A stretch of DNA of 64,000 nucleotides. It comes from an uncultured Massilia sp. (GTDB taxonomy: Bacteria > Pseudomonadota > Gammaproteobacteria > Burkholderiales > Burkholderiaceae_D). The stretch is from NCBI GenBank assembly GCA_913778765.1, contig CAJYXO010000116.1, positions 145,182 to 209,181 of the forward strand. Direction: 5' to 3'. The number at the start of each line of letters is the position of its first letter. Within the stretch, counting starts at the first letter, position 1. This document shows, piece after piece, positions 56,791 through 64,000 of this stretch. Position numbers and translations under genes: made by a program. Below the pieces are notes generated by a model. That model did not search any database and was not told where the DNA came from. It saw nothing but the letters and a program-made list of their open reading frames with translations.

Positions 56791-57686
56791 GCAGCTACCA
56801 GGAAGCCACCGCGCGCCAGCGCATCGCCGGCATGCTCGATCCCGGTTCCTTCGACGAATTCCTGCCGCCGCAACGGCGCGTGGTGAGTCCGCACCTGCAC
56901 CAGCTCGACGCGCCGGTCTCCTTCGACGACGGCGTCGCGGTCGGCCGCGGCACGATGCAAGGTAGGCGCGTCTTCATCGCCGCCCAGGAAGGCGGCTTCA
57001 TGGGCGGCGCGGTCGGCGAAGTCCATGGCGCCAAGCTGGTCGGCATGCTGAAGCGCGCGGTCGACGAACGGCCGGATTGCGTGTTGCTGCTGCTGGAAAC
57101 CGGCGGCGTGCGCCTGCACGAAGCGAACGCCGGTTTGATCGCCGTGTCCGAAGTGATGCGCGCGGTGCTCGACACGCGCGCCGCCGGCATTCCCGTGATC
57201 GCGCTGGTGGGCGGCTCGAACGGTGCTTTTGGCGGCATGGGCATCGTGGCCCGCTGCACCAACGGCGTCGTCATCTCCGAGGAAAGCCGGCTGGCGATGT
57301 CCGGCCCGGAAGTCATCGAAACCGCCGGCGGCGTCGAGGAATTCGATGCGCGCGACCGCGCCCTGGTGTGGCGCGTCACCGGCGGCAAGCACCGCTATCT
57401 GATCGGCGACGCCCAGGCCATCGTGGCCGACGACATTCCCGGCTTCCGCGCCGCGGCCCTCGCTTTGGCCGATGCGGCGCGTGGGCGCGGTACCGAATTG
57501 ACGCTGGAGGCATTGGAAGCCGAGCAGCAGATGCTGCAAAGCCGCCTCGAACGCTTCGGCGGCCTCGACGATCCGCTGGAGATCTGGGAAGCGCTGGGCG
57601 TCGACGACCCGCATTCGGTGCCCCTGCTGGAAATCGACGCATTCCGCGAACTGGCGGACCGCCACCGTGAAGGAACCGCAGCATGA
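56787..57686 (+). CDS. mdcD: Malonate decarboxylase beta subunit
   Basis: 299 residues of the carboxyltransferase (crotonase-like) fold. MLDPGSFDEFLPPQRRVVSP opens the protein, and LLLLETGGVRLHEANAGLIA and GGSNGAFGGMGIVARC carry the oxyanion-hole regions. With MdcE it decarboxylates malonyl-S-ACP to acetyl-S-ACP and CO2, without biotin. It overlaps both neighbours by 4 bp. Confidence 0.95.
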   Translation: MSSYQEATARQRIAGMLDPGSFDEFLPPQRRVVSPHLHQLDAPVSFDDGVAVGRGTMQGRRVFIAAQEGGFMGGAVGEVHGAKLVGMLKRAVDERPDCVLLLLETGGVRLHEANAGLIAVSEVMRAVLDTRAAGIPVIALVGGSNGAFGGMGIVARCTNGVVISEESRLAMSGPEVIETAGGVEEFDARDRALVWRVTGGKHRYLIGDAQAIVADDIPGFRAAALALADAARGRGTELTLEALEAEQQMLQSRLERFGGLDDPLEIWEALGVDDPHSVPLLEIDAFRELADRHREGTAA

Positions 57687-58399
57687 ACTGGCAGACCGTG
57701 GCGGACGACCTGTTCCCGCAGGGCCACCGCATCGTCGAACGCGACTGTTTCCTGAGCGGCGAAGCGCAGGTGGACGGCCATACCGTCACCGTGATCGGCA
57801 CCACCGAGCACACGCCGATCGGCGTCGAGATCGCGCTGGCGCAGGCCAGCGCCATCCTCGAGACGGTGCGCATGCATCCCGGCCGCGCCATCGTGATCCT
57901 GGTCGATACGGTCGGCCAGCGCCTGCGCCGGCGCGACGAAATGCTGGGCATTAACAGCTACATGGCCCATCTGGGCAAGTGCGTCGAACTGGCGCGGCGC
58001 CGCGGCCACCGCGTCGTCGGCCTGGTGTACGACCAGGCCTTGTCCGGCGGCTTCATCACCAGCGGCCTGATCGCCGATGCCTGCTACGCCCTGCCCGACG
58101 CAACCATCCGCGTGATGGGTCTGCCGGCGATGTCTCGCATCACCAAGGTGCCGCTCGAACGGCTGGAAGAACTGGCCGTGGACAACCCGGTGTTCGCCCC
58201 CGGCGCCGAAAACTACCGGCGCATGGGCGGCGTAACCGACATCTGGCACGGCGACCTGGCAAGCGCCCTGGCGCAGGCTCTGGCGCAGGCCGGACCGGAC
58301 GACCGCCGGGCCGAACTCGGCCTCGAACGCGGCGGCCGCAAACTGGCGCTGCCGGTGGCGGCGGCCGTGCGCACGGGGTCCGATGTTCAGGCGGCATGA
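57683..58399 (+). CDS. mdcE: Malonate decarboxylase gamma subunit
   Basis: 238 residues, the second half of the carboxyltransferase pair. VDTVGQRLRRRDEMLGINSY and VYDQALSGGFITSGLIAD are conserved, followed by ALPDATIRVMGLPAMSRIT. It forms the decarboxylase active site with MdcD. It overlaps mdcG by 17 bp. Confidence 0.95.
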   Translation: MNWQTVADDLFPQGHRIVERDCFLSGEAQVDGHTVTVIGTTEHTPIGVEIALAQASAILETVRMHPGRAIVILVDTVGQRLRRRDEMLGINSYMAHLGKCVELARRRGHRVVGLVYDQALSGGFITSGLIADACYALPDATIRVMGLPAMSRITKVPLERLEELAVDNPVFAPGAENYRRMGGVTDIWHGDLASALAQALAQAGPDDRRAELGLERGGRKLALPVAAAVRTGSDVQAA

Positions 58400-59066
58400 C
58401 CTGGTCTGGCTGGCGCCGCAAGGCTGGGACGCGGCCTTGCGCACGCTGGATGGCGCACCGCGCGAACTGGCCCTGGGCTGGCGCCGGCGCGACCTGCCAG
58501 CCGTGGTGCGCCGGCTTGATCCCGGCACGCCGCCGACCCTGGTCTGCCTGGGCATCCCCGCCCCGCCCGACCGCCACAGCGGCCAGAAGGTGCGGCTCGC
58601 CTTCAGCGCCGAACGCCGCCACGTCGCCAAGGTCAGGCCGGCGCTGCAGCTCGACGCCGCCGAAGCGCCCGCCGCCTGGCAACCGGGCCTGGGCAGCCTG
58701 CGCATCGCGATGCGCGCCGCGGGCATCGACTGCCGCGTGTTCGGCTCGCTGGCGATGCAGACCCTGACCGGCGACAGCTACCTGAGCGCCGGCTCCGACG
58801 TCGACCTGCTGCTGCGTCCCCTCGACGGCGCCCAGTTGGAGGCCGGCCTGGCGCTGGTCGCGCGCCATGCGCAAAGCCTGCCGCTGGACGGCGAGATCGA
58901 GTTCCCCTTCGGGCATGCGGTGTCGTGGAAGGAGTGGCTGGGTGCGGACGCGCGCGCGCGCAACGGCGCCGACCGTGTACTGGCCAAGCATCTCGATGCC
59001 GTGGCGCTGCTGCGGCGCGACGAGCTGCTCGCGCAGTTCGGTGCGAACGAGGGGCATCATGGCTGA
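58383..59066 (+). CDS. mdcG: Phosphoribosyl-dephospho-CoA transferase (holo-ACP synthase) MdcG
   Basis: 227 residues. The nucleotidyltransferase signature is GSDVDLLLRP in the C-terminal half; RVFGSLAMQTLTGDSYLS precedes it and PFGHAVSWKEWLG follows. It attaches the phosphoribosyl-dephospho-CoA prosthetic group made by MdcB to MdcC. Start ATG 58383 (MFRRHDLVWL) lies within mdcE; the overlap is normal for this tightly packed operon. Confidence 0.93.
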   Translation: MFRRHDLVWLAPQGWDAALRTLDGAPRELALGWRRRDLPAVVRRLDPGTPPTLVCLGIPAPPDRHSGQKVRLAFSAERRHVAKVRPALQLDAAEAPAAWQPGLGSLRIAMRAAGIDCRVFGSLAMQTLTGDSYLSAGSDVDLLLRPLDGAQLEAGLALVARHAQSLPLDGEIEFPFGHAVSWKEWLGADARARNGADRVLAKHLDAVALLRRDELLAQFGANEGHHG

Positions 59067-59913
59067 GGCCTGCCTCCTCGATCGCCGTTCCATCGCGGTC
59101 GATGCCGCCGCCATCGCACGCCATGCGGTGCGCAGCCTGTACCAGGAGCTGGCGCTGTATCCGAAGCCGGGCCTGGTGTCGCTGGTCGATACCGGCAGCC
59201 ATGCGGACATGGATGCCTCGACCTTCGTGCGCAGCCTGTTTTCACTGCGGCGCTATTTTTTCGAGATGGCGCTGGCCGGTTCGGATCATGCCGGCTTCAG
59301 CGTGCTGCGCGGGCTGGGGATCGAGGCGGAGCGGCGGATGCTGCTTGCCACCGGCGGCATCAACACGCACCGGGGCGCGATCTTCTCGCTGGGGATGCTG
59401 TGCGCGGCGGCCGGACGCGCCGCCTCATGGCAGCCGGCCCCGCTGCGTGCGACGCTGGTGGAGGGCTGGGGCGAAGCACTGGCCTCGCATCGCGGTTCTT
59501 CTTCGTCGAACGGCGCCGTTGTCCGCACACGGCATGCCGCACCGGGCGCGCGAGAACAGGCGGCGGCGGGCTTCCCGGCTATCTTCGAACTGGCCTTGCC
59601 TGTTTTGCGGCGTACGCTGGCGGCCGGACGCGGGCTGCGCTGCGCCCGCATCGACACGCTGTTCACCCTGATGGCGGAACTGTCCGATACCAACGTCTAT
59701 CATCGCGGCGGGCTCGATGGCGTGCGCATCGTGCGCGAGACTTCCTTGGCCTTCCTGGCGCGCGGCGGCACCGCTTCGCCCGATTGGGAAAACGCAGCCG
59801 TGGCCGCGCACCGGCTGTTCGTGGCGCACCGCCTGTCGCCGGGCGGCGCGGCGGACCTGCTGGCCGCAGCCTGCTTCGTGCACGCGCTCGGCAGCGAACG
59901 GGGTCGATCATGA
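59059..59913 (+). CDS. mdcB: Triphosphoribosyl-dephospho-CoA synthase MdcB
   Basis: 284 residues of the CitG/MdcB family. YPKPGLVSLVDTGSHADMDA and the strongly conserved GGINTHRGAIFSLG are present. LMAELSDTNVYHRGGLDGV is the family C-terminal motif. It makes the prosthetic-group precursor from ATP and dephospho-CoA. ATG 59059 overlaps mdcG by 8 bp. Its position between mdcG and mdcH matches the ACDEGBH order I recall for Acinetobacter. Confidence 0.94.
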   Translation: MAEACLLDRRSIAVDAAAIARHAVRSLYQELALYPKPGLVSLVDTGSHADMDASTFVRSLFSLRRYFFEMALAGSDHAGFSVLRGLGIEAERRMLLATGGINTHRGAIFSLGMLCAAAGRAASWQPAPLRATLVEGWGEALASHRGSSSSNGAVVRTRHAAPGAREQAAAGFPAIFELALPVLRRTLAAGRGLRCARIDTLFTLMAELSDTNVYHRGGLDGVRIVRETSLAFLARGGTASPDWENAAVAAHRLFVAHRLSPGGAADLLAAACFVHALGSERGRS

Positions 59914-60842
59914 CGCTGCGACTGGCCATCCTTTGTCCCGGCCAGGGCTCCCAGAGCCCGGGCATGTTCGACCTTGCCGCGGGCGATGCGGCGGCATCCT
60001 CACAGGTCGAGCGCTGGCTGCACGACGCCGGCGGCGCGGCCGCGTCGATGCCGCTGGCGGCACTGTTGTCCCACCCCACGGCGATGTTCGACAACCGCAA
60101 TGCGCAGCCGCTGGTGGTCGCCGCCTCCTTGATCGCATGGCCCCTGCTGAAGGACCGCCTGCCGCCGCCCACGCTGGTGGCCGGCTTCAGCGTCGGCGAA
60201 ATCAGCGCCTATGCCGTCGCCGGTGCGCTGCCGCTGGAACGTACCGTCGCCATTGCCGCGCAACGCGCCGCGATCATGAGCGAGGTGGCCGCACGCAGCG
60301 GCGAACAGGGCATGGCGGCGCTGTCCGGCATCGCTTTCGAAGCCGCACGGGATCTTGTGATGCAGGCAGGCTGCGAACCCGCCATCGATACGCCGGGGGC
60401 GCTGATCGCGGGCGGTTTACGGGCGGATCTGGAGCGGCTGGCCCTGCTCGCGCCGCAGGCCGGCGCGGTTTATAAACCCTTGCCGATCACGGTTGCGTCG
60501 CATACTTCCCTGCTGGCGGAGGCGGTCGAGCCGGTACGCAGCCTGCTGCTTGCTTCGATTTCCGCACCTGCCCTGCCCCTGCTGGCGGGCGTCACCGGCG
60601 CCGCCGTGCACGACGCTGCGCAGGCGGCCGATCTGCTGGCGCGGCAAACGGCCGGCACGATTCGCTGGACCGACTGCCTGGATGCGCTTGCCGAGGCGCG
60701 CATCGACGTCGCGCTGGAACTCGGTCCCGGCAATGCGCTGTCGAAGATGCTGCGCGAGCGGCATCCGCACATCGCCTGCCGCTCGGTGGCGGATTTCCGC
60801 AGCGTGAAGGGGATCGTGGCCTGGGTCGCGGCGCAGGCCTGA
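59910..60842 (+). CDS. mdcH: Malonyl-CoA:ACP transacylase MdcH
   Basis: 310 residues of the FabD fold. The nucleophile is S94 in AGFSVGEISAYA (GHSxG-like), the N-terminal CPGQGSQSPGMF is canonical, and the partner His lies in ITVASHTSLL. It primes the MdcC carrier with malonyl groups to start the decarboxylation cycle. It overlaps mdcB by 4 bp and ends the operon; no mdcF or mdcLM transporter gene follows. Confidence 0.94.
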   Translation: MTLRLAILCPGQGSQSPGMFDLAAGDAAASSQVERWLHDAGGAAASMPLAALLSHPTAMFDNRNAQPLVVAASLIAWPLLKDRLPPPTLVAGFSVGEISAYAVAGALPLERTVAIAAQRAAIMSEVAARSGEQGMAALSGIAFEAARDLVMQAGCEPAIDTPGALIAGGLRADLERLALLAPQAGAVYKPLPITVASHTSLLAEAVEPVRSLLLASISAPALPLLAGVTGAAVHDAAQAADLLARQTAGTIRWTDCLDALAEARIDVALELGPGNALSKMLRERHPHIACRSVADFRSVKGIVAWVAAQA

Positions 60843-60868
60843 GCAAGGGCTGGGGCGCCGGCAGCGCC

Positions 60869-61042
60869 TCAATCGACATTGTCAGCGTCGTCGGCATCCT
60901 CGCGGCCGCCGATCCACTCGAGCCAACCGCAGCGCGGACACTGGCTGACCAGGATCACGCCGACAAACGTGGCCAATCCCAGGCCAAGTATCCCCGCATG
61001 CAGGGCGAGCCGGGGTTCGAAATCGTTGAGCAGGTTCAGCAT
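60869..61042 (-). CDS. Small single-pass membrane protein, unrecognised
   Basis: 57 residues: a short N-terminus (MLNLLNDFEPRLALHA), one hydrophobic helix (GILGLGLATFVGVILV) and a SQCPRCGWLEWIGG segment with a CxxC that might bind metal. An acidic tail follows. ATG 61042 has GAGG 7 bp upstream, which supports translation. It lies between the mdcH end (convergent) and the ychF terminator. Function unknown. Confidence 0.5.
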   Translation of the reverse strand: MLNLLNDFEPRLALHAGILGLGLATFVGVILVSQCPRCGWLEWIGGREDADDADNVD

Positions 61043-61126
61043 GGCATCACCTCGAAGCAATCTCTTCCTGCCTCTAATTTAATCCTGGAACACGAAAGAA
61101 TCCATAGCGGCACGATTCACTGCAAC

Positions 61127-61163
61127 AAAAAGCCCCGGCTCCTTGCGGATGCCGGGGCTTTTC
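61127..61163. terminator. Bidirectional intrinsic terminator after ychF
   Basis: AGCCCCGG (61131-61138) pairs with CCGGGGCT (61152-61159), with an A-run on one side and TTTT on the other. It serves ychF on the minus strand. Confidence 0.85.
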
Positions 61164-61178
61164 GTGGGTGCGGCCGGA

Positions 61179-62270
61179 TCAGACGTTGAACAGGAAGTTC
61201 AGCACATCCCCATCCTTGACGACGTATTCCTTGCCCTCGGCGCGCATCTTGCCCGCTTCCTTCGCACCGCTCTCGCCCTTCAGCGCGATGTAGTCATCGA
61301 AGGAAATGGTCTGCGCACGAATGAAGCCACGCTCGAAGTCGGTGTGGATCACGCCGGCCGCCTGCGGGGCGGTTGCGCCGATCGGCACGGTCCAGGCGCG
61401 CACTTCCTTGACGCCGGCGGTGAAGTAGGTCTGCAGGCCCAGCAGCTTGAACGCTGCGCGGATCAGGCGGTCGAGGCCCGGCTCTTCCATGCCCATGTCG
61501 TCCAGGAAGGCCTTCTTGTCCTCATCGTCCAGGTTGGCGATTTCCGACTCGATGGCGGCCGAGATGGCGACGATCGGCGCGTTCTGCTTGTTCGCGAATT
61601 CGGTCAGCTGGTCCAGCAGCGGGTTGTCCTTGAAGCCGCTTTCCGAGACGTTGGCGACGAACATGGCCGGCTTGGAGGTGATCAGGCACAGCGGCTTGAT
61701 CAGTTCCAGGTCTTCCTTGTCCAGGCCCAGGGTGCGGACCGGCTGGCCTTCGTTCAGGTGCGGCAGCAGCTTTTCGATGATGGCGCACAGCTTGATCGCT
61801 TCCTTGTCGCCGGCGCGCGCCTTCTTCTGCTCGCGGTGCAGGACTTTCTCGGCGGTGCCCATGTCGGCCAGCGCCAGCTCGGTCTGGATCACTTCGATGT
61901 CGTCGATCGGGCTGACCTTGCCTGCCACGTGGATCACGTTCGGATCTTCGAAGCAGCGCACCACGTTGACGATGGCGTCGGTTTCGCGGATGTGCGACAG
62001 GAACTGGTTGCCCAGGCCCTCGCCCTTCGAGGCGCCGGCCACCAGGCCCGCGATGTCGACGAACTCGACGATGGCCTTGACGAGGCGCTCCGGCTTGACG
62101 ATGGCGGCCAGCTGGTCGATGCGCGGATCCGGCACCTCGACCACGCCGACGTTCGGCTCGATGGTGCAGAACGGATAGTTTTCAGCCGGGATGCCGGCCT
62201 TGGTCAGGGCGTTGAACAGGGTGGACTTGCCGACGTTGGGCAGGCCGACGATGCCGCATTTGAGACTCAT
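61179..62270 (-). CDS. ychF: Redox-regulated ATPase YchF (Obg-like)
   Basis: 363 residues, the standard length. The P-loop is GLPNVGKST at residues 9-17, switch/G3 is [19 protein letters not shown], and the G4 position is FVANVSE instead of NKxD, which explains its ATP preference. The C-terminal TGS domain ends [18 protein letters not shown]. It binds ribosomes and affects stress responses. It is convergent with the malonate operon. Confidence 0.96.
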   Translation of the reverse strand: MSLKCGIVGLPNVGKSTLFNALTKAGIPAENYPFCTIEPNVGVVEVPDPRIDQLAAIVKPERLVKAIVEFVDIAGLVAGASKGEGLGNQFLSHIRETDAIVNVVRCFEDPNVIHVAGKVSPIDDIEVIQTELALADMGTAEKVLHREQKKARAGDKEAIKLCAIIEKLLPHLNEGQPVRTLGLDKEDLELIKPLCLITSKPAMFVANVSESGFKDNPLLDQLTEFANKQNAPIVAISAAIESEIANLDDEDKKAFLDDMGMEEPGLDRLIRAAFKLLGLQTYFTAGVKEVRAWTVPIGATAPQAAGVIHTDFERGFIRAQTISFDDYIALKGESGAKEAGKMRAEGKEYVVKDGDVLNFLFNV

Positions 62271-62422
62271 GGAGAACCTTGTGTAATCAGTTGGTTAGCG
62301 TACCTTACCCAGCCAAAGTACATCAAGCCCAGCCGAGTCAGGAAGTTGCATAGGGGAAAGTGATCTGGAGCAAGAAATTACAACGCAGTTGCAACTTTTG
62401 TACTCAACTTGTTCCCGAAAAT

Positions 62423-62933
62423 ATGCCCATTATAACCCTCTCCGATGCCCTCATCCAAAGGTTGGCCTCTACCGACCGAAGGATTCTGAGGGACCGTGTT
62501 GTGTCCGGATTTCGTCTTCGACTCAACAAACGAACACGCACGTTTTTCATAGCGACCACTGCAGCAGGGAAGCAAGTACGGGTCAATATTGGACGATGGC
62601 CCCTCACCTCAACTGACGAAGCCCGAGAACGCGCTACAAAGCTCCTCTTGGCGTGTCGCACGGGCATTGTTCCTGCAAAGCCTATCAACGCGGCACTGCC
62701 TACTTTGCGTGACCTTCTGCCTGTATACGCTGAGGCTAAAGGGCTAAAGGGCTAAAGGCATCAAGCCTAGCTCGCTATGAGTCGATCCTGCGGACCCATT
62801 TCGCAGACTGGCTAGATCGGGAAATTAAGGATCTAGCGTTGCCAATGTTCTCTGATCACTGCCATCGATTTTCACGAAGCCAGGGAGCCTCCATCGTAGA
62901 CGTCGGGCGAGGCTTAATAACTTCGCTCATCAA
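62423..62933 (+). pseudogene. Broken tyrosine-recombinase integrase (N-terminal part)
   Basis: The first 111 codons (MPIITLSDALIQRL..., DRVVSGFRLRLNKRTRTFFI) resemble the DUF4102-like arm-binding domain of phage or island integrases. The frame stops at TAA around 62755 because of a third tandem copy of GGCTAAAG (62734-62757). With two copies the frame continues ASSLARYESILRTHFADWLD and into a core-binding domain up to about ITSLIN at 62931. There the IS3 element begins. The catalytic domain is missing from the window. Confidence 0.75.
62734..62757 (+). repeat. Three tandem copies of an 8-bp unit
   Basis: GGCTAAAG at 62734-62741, 62742-62749 and 62750-62757. One copy more than the reading frame tolerates; see the integrase remnant. 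Confidence 0.9.
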
Positions 62934-62995
62934 TGGCCTTCCCCCACCACGACGGACACTTTCGATAGGTATGATGTCCCTATCGGAGGTATTAC

Positions 62996-63283
62996 ATGGC
63001 ACTTGAAAGACGGGTATTTTTAGAAGAGTTCAAGCGCGAAGCAGTCAAGCTGGTAGGCCAGCCTGGCGCGAGCAAGGCGGCAATAGCCCGTGACCTTGGC
63101 ATCGGTGCCAACTTACTGGGACGGTGGTGCCGAGATGCCAACGTCGATGCAGAGGCCGCAGTCGGGCACGAGAAGGTATCGGCCCAGGAATACGAGCGTA
63201 TGCGACGCGAGTTGGCGAAGGTTAAGACGGAGCGCGACATATTAAAAAAGGCGCTCGGCTACTTCGCAGCCGACCTCAAGTGA
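62996..63283 (+). CDS. IS3-family transposase OrfA
   Basis: 95 residues: an HTH_Tnp_1-type DNA-binding domain (EEFKREAVKLVGQPGASKAA, IARDLGIGANLLGRWCRD) and a C-terminal leucine zipper (RMRRELAKVKTERDILKKAL). The A6G run at about 63242-63250 (TTAAAAAAGGC) is a likely -1 frameshift site that would fuse OrfA to OrfB, and the -1 frame does lead into orfB. GGAGG precedes the ATG. Confidence 0.92.
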   Translation: MALERRVFLEEFKREAVKLVGQPGASKAAIARDLGIGANLLGRWCRDANVDAEAAVGHEKVSAQEYERMRRELAKVKTERDILKKALGYFAADLK

Positions 63284-64000
63284 AGTACGGCTTCATCGCC
63301 AAATATCGAACAATCTGGCCAACGCGAACGATGTGTCGACTACTCGGCGTATCGAGCAGTGGCTTTTACGATTGGCTTGGGCGTCCGGCGAGCGCTCACG
63401 AGCGCGAGAATGCCAAACTCCTCAGCGCAATCAAGGATAGCCACGAAGCCAGCGATGGCACATATGGTTCGCCGCGCATAGTGCGAGACCTTATCGATGC
63501 TGGTTTCTCCTGCAGTGAGAATCGTGTGGCGCGGTTGATGAAAGCTGCTGGCATCAAGGCCCGTCATAAGCGACGTCGAGCACCAAGGCAGCTTGACTCC
63601 CCTGTCCACGCCATCGCGCCAAATCTGCTGGGCCGGCAGTTTGAAGCCACAGGGCCGAATCAGAAATGGGCTGCGGATTTTACCTATGTGTGGACTGGCG
63701 AAGGCTGGTTATTCGTCGCTGTAGTCCTCGACCTTTACTCACGGCGTGTAGTGGGCTAGTCGATGCAACCGACGATGACGGCGCAGCTCGTAATGGATGC
63801 GCTGATGATGGCTATTTTCCGTCGCGGCCGTCCTCGTGCCGTGCTGCATCATTCAGACCAGGGAGCGCAATACACGAGCGAAAATTTTCAGCGGCTACTC
63901 GAATCCCACGGCATCGTTTGCAGCATGAGCCGTCGCGGTAACTGCTGGGACAACGCTGCAATGGAAAGCTTCTTCTCGACACTGAAGACCGAGCGCCTCA
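63280..64000 (+). pseudogene. IS3-family transposase OrfB with in-frame amber stop
   Basis: The frame opens at GTG 63280 (KYGFIAKYRTIWPTRTMCRL) with the HTH_21 region and the first catalytic Asp in KWAADFTYVW. It stops at TAG 63757-63759 in VVG-stop-S, where relatives have Trp (VVGWS). The same frame continues open with the second Asp (HHSDQGAQYTS) and the Glu (NAAMESFFSTLKTE) to the window end. The stop separates the DDE residues, so the copy is probably inactive unless the amber is suppressed. Confidence 0.85.

Larger units (their letters stand above)
62934..64000 (+). mobile_element. IS3-family insertion sequence, right end outside window
   Basis: orfA and orfB of IS3 type overlap by 4 bp. 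The left end is predicted near 62934 (TGGCCTTCCCCCACCACGAC), about where integrase homology stops. The right inverted repeat is beyond base 64000, so the end call is unconfirmed. Confidence 0.75.

Noticed and set aside
62271..62422. tRNA gene or attachment site between ychF and the integrase remnant
   Set aside because: No cloverleaf or tRNA 3'-end sequence could be found by eye; the attachment site is probably elsewhere.

Overview
The window is a chromosomal segment of a GC-rich betaproteobacterium, most likely Oxalobacteraceae and Massilia-like. I judge this from protein character, from gene sets such as the kdsD-kdsC-lptCAB-rpoN-hpf block and ubiE-ubiJ-ubiB, and from codon use; no database search was possible. 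Housekeeping genes dominate. They are interrupted by catabolic and transport islands and by two mobile-element scars. I see no tRNA, rRNA or CRISPR array.

Layout: 1-5.2 kb holds a truncated diguanylate cyclase, nudB, aspS, a DUF502 membrane protein and an FmdB zinc ribbon. 5.2-5.5 kb has no protein gene but carries promoter, hairpins and an intrinsic terminator that look like an unannotated small RNA. 5.5-15 kb is an uptake and CoA-activation island: an SDR reductase, an acyl-CoA ligase, a periplasmic binding protein, a porin, a TetR regulator and a livGFHM-type ABC transporter. Three copies of one 17-bp motif lie just downstream of the -10 boxes of the binding-protein, porin and livG promoters, so these units look like one regulon. 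15-20 kb is the ubiquinone cluster (methyltransferase, ubiB, ubiJ, Tim44-like, ubiE), then a cold-shock gene. 20-28.8 kb contains small hypotheticals, DUF971, a HIT protein, a 1336-residue FAD/Fe-S oxidoreductase, a YqaA membrane protein and ilvA.

28.8-30.2 kb is a solitary TnpB element wedged between ilvA and queF; the queF promoter begins three bases after the tnpB stop. 31.5-33.9 kb is ptsN-hprK-rapZ on the plus strand. 36.5-42 kb is kdsD-kdsC-lptC-lptA-lptB-rpoN-hpf on the minus strand. These two blocks are usually collinear in relatives but here converge across a GntP-type permease and a 3-hydroxyisobutyryl-CoA hydrolase-like gene. 42-51 kb has a Kef-type antiporter, a second diguanylate cyclase, a MOSC protein, a DUF6159-like membrane protein, a PhoX-like phosphatase and an unrecognised membrane protein with pentapeptide-like repeats.

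51-60.8 kb is a malonate utilisation locus: an MdcY-like GntR regulator diverges from a TRAP transporter (P-Q-M) fused into an operon with mdcACDEGBH. A TTGTATACAT operator-like site lies between them. ychF follows. The right end (62.4-64 kb) holds an integrase gene broken by an 8-bp repeat expansion and an IS3-family element whose orfB carries an in-frame amber codon.
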